In this document: piece by piece, positions 16,406-26,475 of the stretch
Layout: every line of letters starts with the position of its first letter
Numbering within the stretch: position 1 is the stretch's first letter
Assembly (NCBI RefSeq): GCF_051781005.1
Contig: NZ_JBPWOA010000032.1
Coordinates: forward strand, 247,883 to 311,882
DNA: 64,000 bases
DNA from: Anabaena sp051781005
GTDB taxonomy: Bacteria > Cyanobacteriota > Cyanobacteriia > Cyanobacteriales > Nostocaceae
Reading direction: 5' to 3'
The notes under the pieces: generated by a model
What the model was told of the DNA's origin: nothing
What the model saw: the letters and a program-made list of their open reading frames with translations, nothing else
Databases searched by the model: none
Translations under genes and position numbers: made by a program

Positions 16406-17545
16406 TTACCCATTACCTAAGAACTTGGCTCTCATCTCCTCTAATTCTTTGTCTATAGGATCATTACTAGTAGGCACAGATGTAGGATTAGATGGTTGTT
16501 TAGGAACATTTTGCGGTTGTATCTTACCACCTGTAAATTGTGTTTTTAGTTCTTGTAATTCTTTCTCAATTTCAGGGGAATTTTGATTAAAAACAGTGGG
16601 TGGAGAAGTAGGGGATGCTGGGGTGACTGGTTTAGTAATTATCGCGGGTGGGATATTTGCTGGTGACTGGTGATGATTTAAATGATTAAGAACTTCATCG
16701 GACGTTTGGTAGCGACGGCTGGGTATGCTTTCTACCATTTTGTCAATAATCTGACTTAATTCTTTACTGACGGGAGTTTTGAGATATTGTCCCCAAATCC
16801 AAGTGGCATTGTGGGTATCATAGCTATCGAAGGGCGATCGCTCTGTTAAAAGATTAATACAAGTTACACCTAAACTATAAATATCACTGGCAAAAATCGC
16901 CCTTCCTCGCATTTGTTCTGGTGCGACATATTCGGGACTACCTATACTTGTACCTGTGTGATTCAAAGCTGTACCTGTGGCAGATTTAGCAGCCCCAAAA
17001 TCTACTACAACGAGTTTATGATCACTACTCCGACGAATAATATTTTCTGGCTTAATATCTCGATGAATAACTTGTCTAGCATGACAAAATTGCAGCACTG
17101 GCAATAAATCATTCAATAATTGCCGAATCTGCGTTTCATTAAAAGCACCTTTATGCGCTAATTCCTGGGCTAAATTGAGTCCATCAATAAACTCTTGTAC
17201 TAAGTATTGCCTGTCATCTTGGCTACAATATGCCAAAAGTGCAGGAATTTGGGAATGTTGCCCCAATTCATCTAACTGTACTGCTTCTTGGTTAAATAAT
17301 TCTACCGCTTTTTGTACCGTATTTGTACCCTGAGCTTGGGGGTAAAATTGCTTAATAACACAGGGTGGTTTTGAGGGTTTATCCTCATCTACTGCTAAAA
17401 AAGTCCTACCAAAACCACCTTGTCCGATGGGTTTAGTAGCACGATAGCGCTCTTTGAGCAGTAATTTTGTGCCACAAGTTAGGCAAAACTTGACATCATT
17501 AAGGTTTTCGGGTTTGGAACAATGGGGGTTCAGACAGTAACTCAT
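16406..17545 (-). CDS. Ser/Thr protein kinase with N-terminal zinc ribbon
   Basis: 379 residues. An N-terminal four-cysteine ribbon (Cys4, Cys9, and CLTCG near 22-25) precedes a Hanks-type kinase. The glycine loop is IGQGGFGRTF, the catalytic Lys is in CVIKQFYP, the catalytic loop is VIHRDIKPENII, the Mg motif is VVDFGAAKS, followed by GSPEYVAPEQ and the subdomain IX ASDIYSLG. The C-terminal ~90 residues are Pro/Ser/Gln-rich and hydrophilic, ending with two similar short motifs (EKELQELKTQF and DKELEEMRAKF). There is no membrane span, so it is cytosolic. It is transcribed away from the ethylene-receptor-like gene. Substrates are unknown. Confidence 0.88.
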   Translation of the reverse strand: MSYCLNPHCSKPENLNDVKFCLTCGTKLLLKERYRATKPIGQGGFGRTFLAVDEDKPSKPPCVIKQFYPQAQGTNTVQKAVELFNQEAVQLDELGQHSQIPALLAYCSQDDRQYLVQEFIDGLNLAQELAHKGAFNETQIRQLLNDLLPVLQFCHARQVIHRDIKPENIIRRSSDHKLVVVDFGAAKSATGTALNHTGTSIGSPEYVAPEQMRGRAIFASDIYSLGVTCINLLTERSPFDSYDTHNATWIWGQYLKTPVSKELSQIIDKMVESIPSRRYQTSDEVLNHLNHHQSPANIPPAIITKPVTPASPTSPPTVFNQNSPEIEKELQELKTQFTGGKIQPQNVPKQPSNPTSVPTSNDPIDKELEEMRAKFLGNG

Positions 17546-17682
17546 AAAAAAATAACTCGTACTTGTCTTTATTGTGCCTTGTGGGTTGCTAAAGGGTCAT
17601 GATTAACTTTTATTTCGCTTTTCAGTTAGCCACAAAACTGGCTGCTTTTAGAAGCGAGTGACTTAAAACCCTCAGAATTGGT

Positions 17683-17817
17683 TAAGAGAACTCCACAAAA
17701 AAGATGATCCAATTTCACCAAATCAAAGCGACTTTTCTTCCCCCTGCTCCCTGCTCCCTGCTCCCTGCCCCCCTGCCGTCACAACGACGGGATATTTTTT
17801 TAGTTGGAAGTCTCTAA
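17683..17817. mobile_element. MITE-like element, type A (copy 2, inverted)
   Basis: Inverted, diverged copy of the 3139-3243 element. The left end is TTAAGAGAACTCCACAAAAA; the right end read outward is CTTTAGAGACTTCCAACTAA. The interior contains a heptamer run (CCCTGCT units, about 17739-17768) absent from the first copy. The rest of the 525-bp spacer 17546-18070 is AT-rich, has no credible reading frame, and presumably holds the divergent promoters of the two flanking kinases. Confidence 0.6.
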
Positions 17818-18070
17818 AGTTCTATCTAGGATGGCATTTTAGAGTTTTTAGTGTAACAATTTAAGTCAGTAAAGATTAAAATTTCTGACTACTCAAGAAA
17901 TTTCAGGTATGAGTTCACAGAGGTTGACTTGGTTGGTGAACAAGTGATTTTTGTATGTAAAATTGCTTAATTTTTGGTAATAAGATTAAATATTTTACAC
18001 ATTTGAGATACTTTCAGTCTCCCTGTATTGGATTAATGATAATGCTTATTAATGACAACAAGGTGAAACT

Positions 18071-21000
18071 ATGCAAACAATATTATGGGAATTATTTCCG
18101 CGTTTTTTGGTGAATAATTCATACATTCCACATGGACATTGCTATCTCTGGCAAACGCCTCTTGTAGGTTTGCATTTAATCAGTGATGCGCTAATTGCGA
18201 TCGCTTATTTCTCTATTCCAGTCATGCTGATCTACTTTGTCAGCAAGCGGAGTGATATTCCCTTCTCCAAAGTATTTGTCCTCTTTGGGGCATTTATTAT
18301 CCTCTGTGGTATCGGACACCTGCTCGATATTTGGACACTTTGGCATCCAGACTACTGGATTTCTGGCATTGAACGCGCTCTGACTGCTTTCGTTTCTTGT
18401 TATACAGCTTTACAACTAGTAGAACTCCTGCCGCAATTTTTGGCATTAAGAACACCAGAACAGCTAGAAGCCATCAACCAGGAATTAGAAAAGCAAATAG
18501 CAGAACGGCAACGCACCGAAGAAACTCTGGAAATGATTGTAGCTGGAACTGCTTCGGTGACTGGAAACGATTTTTTTTCGGCGCTGGTGCAGAATCTAGC
18601 TAAAGCCTTAAATGTGTCCTACGCGCTGGTGTCTAGGACAGTTAATGGTTCTACCCCCACTCTGCGTACTCTGGCGCTTTGGGCTGTTTCTAATTTAGCA
18701 GAGAACATTGAATATGAATTAACGGATACTCCTTGCCAAGTGGTAATAGAGAATCAGCTATTGTGTTCTTATCCAAATAATTTGCAAGAGTCTTTTCCCA
18801 ATACTCCATTGCTCAAAGACATGGACGCACAGAGTTATGTAGGCTTACCCTTACTAGATATCAATCAGAATGTGATTGGTAATCTCTGCATTATTGATAT
18901 TAAACCCTTTCTAGTAGATGAACGCACCATTACACTTCTAAATGTATTTGCCGCACGAGCTTCGACTGAACTGCAACGCAAATGGGCAGAAGAAGAAAAA
19001 CACCAAGCGTATGAGGAACTAGAATTTCGAGTTGTGGAGCGCACAACTGAACTTATTAGAACTAATAACGCTCTAGAAAGTGAAATTAGCGAACGGATTG
19101 CTGCTGAAGTTGCTATGAGGGTAATGGCAGAGCGAGAACAGGCAATTAACAGGGTAATTTTGCGAATGCGTCAAACCCTGAATTTGGAATCAATTTTCAA
19201 TGTCACCACCACAGAATTACGACAAACGATAGATTGCGATCGCGTTTTGATTTATCGCTTCCAACCAGATTGGAGTGGGGAATTAGTTTCCGAGTCGGTA
19301 AATCAACATTGGAATATCTTGCTGCCTGGACGAGCAAAAGATCCTAAACTTACCCAAGTGACTGTAGATCAACCCGATTGTGTCACCACTAAACTGAGTA
19401 CTACAGATGTTTTGAGCCATGATACCTATTTACAAGACAACAAAGGGGGTATGTTACGCAAAAAAAATACTTATTGCTGCGTTAATGATATCTACACAGC
19501 CGGATTTGATCCTTGCTATCTCAATCTTTTAGAAGAATTGCAAGCACGAGCTTATATTATTACTCCCATCTGTTGTGGCAAAAATCTCTGGGGTTTGTTA
19601 GCAGTTTATCAAAATAGTAATTCCCGCAACTGGCAACAAGCAGAAATTGGCATTGTTACCCAAATTGGTAATCAATTGGGGGTAGCAGTGCAACAAGCAG
19701 AACTACTCGCCCAAACCCAGCAACAGGCAAAGGAACTGAAACGGGCTAAAGAAGCCGCTGATGCTGCAAATCGGGCTAAAAGTGAATTTTTGGCGAATAT
19801 GAGTCATGAACTGCGTACCCCCCTCAATGCCATTCTGGGCTTTACTCAGTTGATGCAGCAAGATAAATCTTTAACTATTGACTATCAAAGGTATATCGAA
19901 ATCATTAACCAAAGTGGTGAACACCTGTTAGCGCTGATTAATGATGTGCTGGAGATGTCGAAAATTGAAGCTGGCAGGATTTCACTCGATGAAACAGAGT
20001 TTGATTTGCACAAGTTGCTCTACAGTTTAGAAGCGATGTTCCTGATGAAATCGCAATCTAAAGGCGTACAACTAAGGTTTAATAGTGATATTACTGTTCC
20101 TCAGCACATCAAAACTGATGAAAATAAATTGCGTCAGGTACTCATTAACCTGTTAGGCAATGCCATCAAGTTTACCGAAAAAGGAAGTGTATCCTTGCGA
20201 GTTAGTAGCCAGGAGTCATTAACAGGGGACACAGGCAGAGAGAATATCCTCTTATTTGCAGTTGAAGATACAGGCCCTGGTATTGCCTTAGAAGAACTGA
20301 GTGATTTATTTCAGGCGTTTCAGCAAACACGAGCCGGGCAAAAATCTAAAGAAGGAACAGGTTTGGGATTGGGGATAAGTCAGCGGTTTGTGCAGTTGAT
20401 GGGTGGAGAAATTACTGTTACTAGCAAACTAGGCCAAGGTAGTTGTTTCAGTTTTAGTATTCCAGTTAGTTTGACAAAAGCAGCCCTTAATTCCAGTTCA
20501 TTTCCCGTTGATCATGCAATCAGTATTGCTCCTGGGCAGTACTATCGAATTATGATTGCTGAAGATAATGCTACTAACAGATTGCTACTGAGCAAAATCT
20601 TGATCAGATTAGGCTTTGAAGTGAAGGAAGCTGAAAATGGACAAATTGCGATCGCACTCTGGCAGCAATGGCAACCTCACCTCATCTTTATGGATATGCA
20701 TATGCCTATTCTTGATGGCTATCAAGCAACTCGGCAAATCCGTCAAATAGAACAAGAATTAGCAACTGAGCAAAGTCCCACCCCGACCAAAATTATCGCT
20801 CTCACTGCCAGTGCTTTTACCGAACAGCGACAGGAAAGCTTAGACGCAGGTTGTGACGATTTTGTCAGCAAACCATTCCGCTGGGAAGAAATTCTAGAAA
20901 TCCTATCCAAGCATCTTCAAATAGAATACTTGTATGAATCGACTTCCGGCAGTGATATTACCCTGAACACAATTTCGTTTTCATCCGAATATGTTCTTGA

Positions 21001-21199
21001 TCAAATGGCCTTAGCTATTATGCCAGCGGCATGGATTCAGGAATTACACTTTGCGGCAGTCCAAGGTAATGATATGAGTAGTCTTCACCTCATTGCTCAA
21101 ATCCCCCCTGAGCAAACTTCTTTGATTGCAGCTTTAACCGGACTGATTGAAAGTTATCAGTTTGACAAATTGATGTTATTAACGCAACCAAGAGAATGA
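18071..21199 (+). CDS. Ethylene-receptor-like hybrid histidine kinase with GAF domains
   Basis: 1042 residues. The N-terminal three-span membrane domain (about 33-130) carries the residues known to bind Cu(I)/ethylene in plant ETR1, at the same spacing: Asp39, Tyr46, Ile49, Cys79, His83. GAF1 is at about 155-310. GAF2 (about 360-540) is phytochrome/CBCR-like, with CDRVLIYRFQPDWSGE and a Cys (~482) in DPCYL at the usual bilin-attachment position; another Cys (~437) lies in QPDC. The kinase core follows: NMSHELRTPLNAILGF, N-box NLLGNAIKFT, DTGPGI, GTGLGLGIS. A receiver has its Asp in FMDMHMPILDG. A tail of about 100 residues ends the protein. Synechocystis Etr1 (Slr1212) is the closest described relative. 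Confidence 0.85.
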   Translation: MQTILWELFPRFLVNNSYIPHGHCYLWQTPLVGLHLISDALIAIAYFSIPVMLIYFVSKRSDIPFSKVFVLFGAFIILCGIGHLLDIWTLWHPDYWISGIERALTAFVSCYTALQLVELLPQFLALRTPEQLEAINQELEKQIAERQRTEETLEMIVAGTASVTGNDFFSALVQNLAKALNVSYALVSRTVNGSTPTLRTLALWAVSNLAENIEYELTDTPCQVVIENQLLCSYPNNLQESFPNTPLLKDMDAQSYVGLPLLDINQNVIGNLCIIDIKPFLVDERTITLLNVFAARASTELQRKWAEEEKHQAYEELEFRVVERTTELIRTNNALESEISERIAAEVAMRVMAEREQAINRVILRMRQTLNLESIFNVTTTELRQTIDCDRVLIYRFQPDWSGELVSESVNQHWNILLPGRAKDPKLTQVTVDQPDCVTTKLSTTDVLSHDTYLQDNKGGMLRKKNTYCCVNDIYTAGFDPCYLNLLEELQARAYIITPICCGKNLWGLLAVYQNSNSRNWQQAEIGIVTQIGNQLGVAVQQAELLAQTQQQAKELKRAKEAADAANRAKSEFLANMSHELRTPLNAILGFTQLMQQDKSLTIDYQRYIEIINQSGEHLLALINDVLEMSKIEAGRISLDETEFDLHKLLYSLEAMFLMKSQSKGVQLRFNSDITVPQHIKTDENKLRQVLINLLGNAIKFTEKGSVSLRVSSQESLTGDTGRENILLFAVEDTGPGIALEELSDLFQAFQQTRAGQKSKEGTGLGLGISQRFVQLMGGEITVTSKLGQGSCFSFSIPVSLTKAALNSSSFPVDHAISIAPGQYYRIMIAEDNATNRLLLSKILIRLGFEVKEAENGQIAIALWQQWQPHLIFMDMHMPILDGYQATRQIRQIEQELATEQSPTPTKIIALTASAFTEQRQESLDAGCDDFVSKPFRWEEILEILSKHLQIEYLYESTSGSDITLNTISFSSEYVLDQMALAIMPAAWIQELHFAAVQGNDMSSLHLIAQIPPEQTSLIAALTGLIESYQFDKLMLLTQPRE

Positions 21200-21218
21200 G
21201 GATATTTAAGGTGAATTT

Positions 21219-23024
21219 ATGACCATTGACAACCAGCCGAATCAACTTTTACCACAACCTGCCCCAATCAACATCCTCATTGTTGATGATGTTCTGGAAA
21301 ATATTCGTCTCCTCTCCAGTATTTTGGAGCGTAATGGATACCAGACCCGTAAAGCACTTAGTGGTACAATGGCACTTACAGCAACTGTAGCGGCTCCACC
21401 TAGTCTAATTTTATTAGATATCAGAATGCCGGATATGAGTGGTTATCAGGTTTGTCAAGAACTGAAATCAAACCCCCAGACTGCTCACATTCCCATCATT
21501 TTTTTAAGTGCAGCAGATGATATTGCTGATAAAGTACAGGCTTTTCAAGTAGGTGGTGCAGACTATATTACCAAACCATTCCATATCGAAGAAGTATTAG
21601 CGCGGGTTCAACATCAACTGACCATCATTAAAGCTCAACAAACGATTTGCAATCTCAATGCACAGTTAGAGGAACGAGTGAGAGAACGTACCCAACAGCT
21701 AGAAATTGCCAATTCCCAACTTGCAGAAATGGCTTTTCAAGATCCGTTGACTAAGCTACCTAACCGGGCATTGTTAATGGAGCAACTTTGGCAAGCTATC
21801 AAGGAACAAGAGTCAAATCCTGATCATCAATTTGCTGTATTTTATTTGGATTGCGATCGCTTTAAAATTATCAACGACTCTTTAGGACACCCAGTAGGAG
21901 ATGAGTTACTGATTGCCGTTTCTCAACGTCTCAAATCCATTTTACATCCAGAAGATGTCTTGGCACGTCTAGGAGGTGATGAATTTGTTCTCTTGCTCAC
22001 CAGACTCTCTGATCCTGTTACAGTTATTCACATAGCCGAAGGAATTTCTAGCCATTTTGCCCACCCCTTTTATCTCCAAGAACGAGAGGTTTTTCTCTCA
22101 TTTAGCATTGGTATTGTTGCCGACTGCTCAACTTATTCTGAACCTGATGCTTTGCTGCGAGATGCCGACATAGCCATGTATCAAGCCAAAACCGCAGGTA
22201 AAGACAAATACCAAATCTTCGCCCCAGCAATGCACCAAACTGCCTGTGAGCGATTACAAATGGAAACAGATTTGCGGAAAGCCATTAAACAACAAGAGTT
22301 TGTTCTCAATTATCAGCCGATTATTAACCTGGCAACAGGCAAAATTATCGGTGCTGAAGCCCTAATTCGCTGGCATCATCCTACTCAGGGATGTATTTCT
22401 CCAGTGCAATTTATCCCCATTGCAGAAGAAACAGGTTTGATTTTAAAACTAGGTCACTGGGTACTTAAAGAAGCCTGTTATCAACTTCGTCTCTGGCAGC
22501 AAAAACAGATTGTAGATTTATCATTTACCATCAGTGTTAATATATCAGCTTACCAGTTTTCTCAATCTAACCTTGTAGAGCAAATTGATAACATTTTAGC
22601 AGAAAGTCAACTTTCCCCAGAATGCTTAAAGTTAGAAATTACCGAAACAGCCATCATGGAAAATTTTGCCTCTGCTGCTAATATTATTTCTAATCTGCGA
22701 AAACGACATATTCAATTGAGTATAGATGATTTTGGGACAGGCTATTCCTCACTCAGCTACTTGCATTATTTTCCCGTTGACAACATCAAAATTGATCGCT
22801 CATTTATTCGGTATTTAACTGAAAATTCTGATAGTTTGGGATTGGTGACTGCAATTATCCAAATTGCTAAAACAATGGGCATGACTCTCATAGCTGAAGG
22901 AATTGAAACTAGTGAACAACTGAACCAACTGCAACTATTAGATTGTCAATTTGGTCAAGGCTACCTGTTTTCCAAACCTCTAGACTCTGACAATCTGGCT
23001 AAATTAATATCGACAAGTCTTTAA
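21219..23024 (+). CDS. Response regulator with GGDEF and EAL domains
   Basis: 601 residues, 19 nt after the hybrid kinase, so probably co-transcribed. The receiver (about 16-135) has phospho-acceptor Asp in LLDIRMPDMSG and Lys in DYITKPF. A short coiled coil leads to GGDEF (about 175-335) with intact RLGGDEFVLL; the position of the inhibitory RxxD site reads HPED, so product feedback is probably lost. EAL (about 350-600) keeps EALIRW, NISAYQF, LEITETAIME, IDDFGTGYSSLSYL, IKIDRSFI, AEGIET and QGYLFSKP, consistent with active phosphodiesterase. It makes and/or degrades c-di-GMP under phosphorelay control. The upstream sensor is the likely phospho-donor (inference). Confidence 0.9.
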   Translation: MTIDNQPNQLLPQPAPINILIVDDVLENIRLLSSILERNGYQTRKALSGTMALTATVAAPPSLILLDIRMPDMSGYQVCQELKSNPQTAHIPIIFLSAADDIADKVQAFQVGGADYITKPFHIEEVLARVQHQLTIIKAQQTICNLNAQLEERVRERTQQLEIANSQLAEMAFQDPLTKLPNRALLMEQLWQAIKEQESNPDHQFAVFYLDCDRFKIINDSLGHPVGDELLIAVSQRLKSILHPEDVLARLGGDEFVLLLTRLSDPVTVIHIAEGISSHFAHPFYLQEREVFLSFSIGIVADCSTYSEPDALLRDADIAMYQAKTAGKDKYQIFAPAMHQTACERLQMETDLRKAIKQQEFVLNYQPIINLATGKIIGAEALIRWHHPTQGCISPVQFIPIAEETGLILKLGHWVLKEACYQLRLWQQKQIVDLSFTISVNISAYQFSQSNLVEQIDNILAESQLSPECLKLEITETAIMENFASAANIISNLRKRHIQLSIDDFGTGYSSLSYLHYFPVDNIKIDRSFIRYLTENSDSLGLVTAIIQIAKTMGMTLIAEGIETSEQLNQLQLLDCQFGQGYLFSKPLDSDNLAKLISTSL

Positions 23025-23127
23025 TAATCTCATAAATAACCAATGATTCCTTAATAGTACAAGTCCCCAGATTTATCAGTAGGGTCAATCCAAAATTGTC
23101 TGACTTTTATTTTTACATAAAAAAACC

Positions 23128-24417
23128 ATGAATATGCGTACACAAAACAACGCATTTATAGCGGATATTCTCATTGTTGATGATAAACTTGAAAATATTC
23201 GTTTTTTATCCGATTTTTTATCGAGAGAAAATTATCAAATTCGGAAAGCAATTAATGGACAAGCTGCATTAATGGCTGTTAATTCACTTCTCCCCGATTT
23301 GATTCTTTTAGATATCAATATGCCAGGAATGGGAGGTTATGACGTATGTAAATATTTAAAAAATGACCCCAAAACTAGTTCAACTCCTGTGATTTTTCTA
23401 AGTGCTGGCAATGAAGTTGATGATAAGGTTCGTGCCTTTGAAGTTGGAGGTATTGACTACATTACTAAACCATTTCATTTAGAGGAAGTACTAGCCAGAG
23501 TAAAAACTCAATTAAAACTCCAAAATTTACAAAAGGATTTAATATCTAACAATGAAAAACTCAAAAATATGTTTTTCTCATTAGAGAATGCTCAGTCTGA
23601 ACTCATTCAAAAAGAAAATCTAATTAATGCAGGTCGAATCGCCGCCGGAATTTCTCATGAAATTAATAACCCGCTCAGTTTTATTCTTTGTAATATTAAT
23701 CCTGCATCTGAATATAGTGAACAACTAATTAGTCTTATTAATCTTTATCAAAAATCATTTCCAGATGCAACTCCACAAATCAAAGATTTGATAGCAGAAA
23801 TTGAATTAGATTTTCTGCTTCCAGATTTCACAAGAATTCTTCATTCTATTCGCACAGGAGCCGAACGAATTCGCTCAGTGATTCAAGCTCTACATATCTT
23901 TTATCGTCTTGATAAATCAGGTATAAAAATGTTTGATATTCACGAAAATATTGATAGCAATATTGTCACATTAGATCATCAATTTACAATCAAAAATGCT
24001 TCGCCTAATATTTCTATTATAAAAGACTATGCAGATATTCCATCATTTACTGGTTATGTAAATTTATTCAATCAAGCGATAATAAACCTTTTGCAAAATG
24101 CTATTGATGCACTGGAAGCAAAAATTGATTTAAATATTGATGGTTCATTTCAACCTACAGTTTGGATTCATACACACACCACAGAAAATAAAATAATCAT
24201 CAGCATTAAAGACAATGGTATAGGAGTTTCCGAAGAAAATAGATCTAGTCTATTTCAGCCATTTTTTACGACAAAATTAGTTGGTAAAAAATATGGATTA
24301 GGTTTATTTACTACCTACCAAATTATTAATGATCTTCATAAAGGTAATTTAATTTACCATAACTGTCCTGAAGGAGGCTCAGAATTTGTGATTGAACTTC
24401 CAATATCAAGATTGTAA
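23128..24417 (+). CDS. Receiver-histidine kinase
   Basis: 429 residues: an N-terminal receiver (about 10-130; Asp in LILLDINMPGMGG, Lys in YITKPF) closely similar to the receiver of the preceding gene, then a coiled coil and a kinase core. The H-box is ISHEINNPLSF (about 178), with N-box NLLQNAIDALEAK, DNGIGVS and a slightly degenerate G2 box (KKYGLGLF in place of GxGLGL). The kinase core, including the 40 residues after the H-box (NINPASEY), strongly resembles the core of the Cache kinase at 869-3001. It has no membrane span. It is 103 nt after the GGDEF-EAL gene and may sit in one relay with it. Confidence 0.85.
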   Translation: MNMRTQNNAFIADILIVDDKLENIRFLSDFLSRENYQIRKAINGQAALMAVNSLLPDLILLDINMPGMGGYDVCKYLKNDPKTSSTPVIFLSAGNEVDDKVRAFEVGGIDYITKPFHLEEVLARVKTQLKLQNLQKDLISNNEKLKNMFFSLENAQSELIQKENLINAGRIAAGISHEINNPLSFILCNINPASEYSEQLISLINLYQKSFPDATPQIKDLIAEIELDFLLPDFTRILHSIRTGAERIRSVIQALHIFYRLDKSGIKMFDIHENIDSNIVTLDHQFTIKNASPNISIIKDYADIPSFTGYVNLFNQAIINLLQNAIDALEAKIDLNIDGSFQPTVWIHTHTTENKIIISIKDNGIGVSEENRSSLFQPFFTTKLVGKKYGLGLFTTYQIINDLHKGNLIYHNCPEGGSEFVIELPISRL

Positions 24418-24444
24418 AATCATGGTATGGACATAAAGCAGAAT

Positions 24445-24673
<229 letters not shown>

Positions 24674-24681
24674 TTCTAGCC

Positions 24682-25734
24682 CTACTTATTACTCAAGGAT
24701 TCTCTCAATAAATCCCGATGTAAAAAAGCCTCATTTACTAAAGATAGTATTTTCTCAGATGATAATGCTTCACTATTGTGATAATATTGAATCCAAGTTT
24801 TACTAATTAAATCTACATCAGTTGGTAAATCCTTTAAATCCCATCCAGGTATTTCTAAATCTTCCATCAAACGGTTGACCTTGGGGTCATAACTCAAAGC
24901 AAAACAACGACAACCTTCACTAGCTGCCATAATTAAACTGTGTAGACGCATCCCTATTGCCATTTCTACACCACGAAATATACCTTTTAAAAGTTGTGGA
25001 TCTTCTGCACAGATAATTTTACTAACATCTTTTAATTGCAATTGAATTTTTTCTGCAATTCCTAAATCTTCACTTTTTTGAAAAGGTAATAATAAAATAA
25101 ATGTTTGGGTAGCTTTTTGTAAATCAACTAAGGCATGAATTAAATTTGCTAACCGAGTTTCTGTAAGTTGGGGATGATTTCTTAAAATAACGGCAATTCT
25201 AGGTTTTGGTAAATCTGCTAATTCTGGTACTGGTTTAGACTCTAACGCCCAAACTGGGTCAGGTGCAAGGATATGAGGTATGCCCCAATTTGATAATAAA
25301 GCCGCACTAGAGCGATCGCGTACACTGATTTTAGTACAAAGAGCAAAATTTCGCTTTGCTAACCAACGAGTTTGCGATCGCAATAAAGGCCCTATTCCCT
25401 GTCCCCAAGCTACAGTTTTCAAACCCATAGCTTGAGCTAAAGCCATTAATCCCCCATAATAAAAAGGGCTAATGCTGCTAGTCGCATCCTGCATTAAACT
25501 TCCACCACCCCAGATAAAAGCATCACAGGAACGCAAAGCTTTGATAATCTGCAAAAACGCCATACGGTTGTAACTTTCCACACCATAACGCTTTTTAGTT
25601 TCCTCAGGATTCCCAGAAAGCACCACAGGCGTTACATCAGGTGGTAGCATTTGCAGAAGTGTTGCCAACAAAGCTTCATCACCACCATTACCTTTACCGT
25701 AATACCCAGACAATAACGCCCGTATCTTCACCAT
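24682..25734 (-). CDS. csaB: Polysaccharide pyruvyl transferase CsaB
   Basis: 350 residues. Motifs of the family are present: GYYGKGNGGDEALLATLLQML at the N-terminus, FIWGGGSLMQDATS, AWGQGIGPL, DPVWAL and IGMRLHSLIMAA near residue 260. CsaB transfers pyruvate from phosphoenolpyruvate onto cell-wall polysaccharides, making ketal groups that SLH domains bind in other bacteria. That is notable because several SLH proteins are encoded further along (40035, 41958, 45002), although not adjacent. It is transcribed convergently with the receiver-kinase gene and divergently from the small membrane gene at 25768. Confidence 0.9.
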   Translation of the reverse strand: MVKIRALLSGYYGKGNGGDEALLATLLQMLPPDVTPVVLSGNPEETKKRYGVESYNRMAFLQIIKALRSCDAFIWGGGSLMQDATSSISPFYYGGLMALAQAMGLKTVAWGQGIGPLLRSQTRWLAKRNFALCTKISVRDRSSAALLSNWGIPHILAPDPVWALESKPVPELADLPKPRIAVILRNHPQLTETRLANLIHALVDLQKATQTFILLLPFQKSEDLGIAEKIQLQLKDVSKIICAEDPQLLKGIFRGVEMAIGMRLHSLIMAASEGCRCFALSYDPKVNRLMEDLEIPGWDLKDLPTDVDLISKTWIQYYHNSEALSSEKILSLVNEAFLHRDLLRESLSNK

Positions 25735-25767
25735 TTTAAATTTTAGATTTTGAATTTTGAATTAATT

Positions 25768-26103
25768 ATGCACGCTCTTTCGATTCCCACCTGGATAATT
25801 CATGTTTCTAGCGTCATTGAGTGGATAGTCGCTATTTGGTTAATCTGGACTTATGGTGAACTCACAAAAAACCGTAGTTGGTGGGGATTGTCCTTTGCCA
25901 TGTTACCAGCTTTAATCAGCGCCATGTGTGCTTGCACTTGGCATTATTTCGACAACGCCGAATCGCTAGAATGGATAGTAACACTGCAAGCTGCCATGAC
26001 ATTAGTTGGTAATTTTACCCTTTGGGCAGCAGCCGTGTGGATTTGGCGTTCTACCAAGTCTGCAAACCCAGTTGAGCCAAAAACTATCAAATCAGAGCAA
26101 TGA
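25768..26103 (+). CDS. DUF2499 membrane protein
   Basis: 111 residues from ATG 25768; a TTG at 25750 would add six residues without a ribosome site. Three hydrophobic spans are visible, with HALSIPTWIIHVSSVIEWIVAIWLIW at the start and TWHYFDNAESLEWIV in the middle, matching the DUF2499 (Ycf49-like) family of cyanobacteria and chloroplasts. Function is unknown. Its stop overlaps the ATG of the next gene (26100), so the two are translationally coupled. The His and acidic residues between spans are conserved-looking. Confidence 0.75.
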   Translation: MHALSIPTWIIHVSSVIEWIVAIWLIWTYGELTKNRSWWGLSFAMLPALISAMCACTWHYFDNAESLEWIVTLQAAMTLVGNFTLWAAAVWIWRSTKSANPVEPKTIKSEQ

Positions 26104-26393
26104 TATCAAAAGAAACCCTTTTTGCCCTTTCTCTGTTTCCCTATTTGGGTTTCTTGTGGTTTATCAGCCGCAGTCCGCAAATGCCACGTTTAGCCCTATA
26201 TGGATTTTACGGTACTTTGGTATTCGTCGGCGTTACTATCCCCGCAGGTATTTATGCCAAAGTCGCTTATGGAGAACAATTAGCCAATATAGACTGGTTA
26301 CATGGTGGTGCAGAGGTCTTTTTAACCCTTGCCAACATTTTACTAGTGTTAGGTTTTCGCCAAGCAGTGCAAGAATTAAAAAGTAAAAATTAA
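26100..26393 (+). CDS. DUF3593 membrane protein
   Basis: 97 residues with three predicted spans: LFALSLFPYLGFLWFISR, LVFVGVTIPAGIYAKVAYG and GGAEVFLTLANILLVLGF. This fits DUF3593, another small cyanobacterial/plastid membrane family of unknown function. Start ATG overlaps the preceding stop by 4 nt. The pairing of DUF2499 and DUF3593 suggests their products act together in the thylakoid or inner membrane (inference). Confidence 0.75.
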   Translation: MISKETLFALSLFPYLGFLWFISRSPQMPRLALYGFYGTLVFVGVTIPAGIYAKVAYGEQLANIDWLHGGAEVFLTLANILLVLGFRQAVQELKSKN

Positions 26394-26475
26394 GTACAGA
26401 AAAACTCTGTCTTTCTCCTCTGCGCCTCTGCGCCTCTGCGTGACAAAAAAATTATTGTTTATGAGGAAAAAATAA

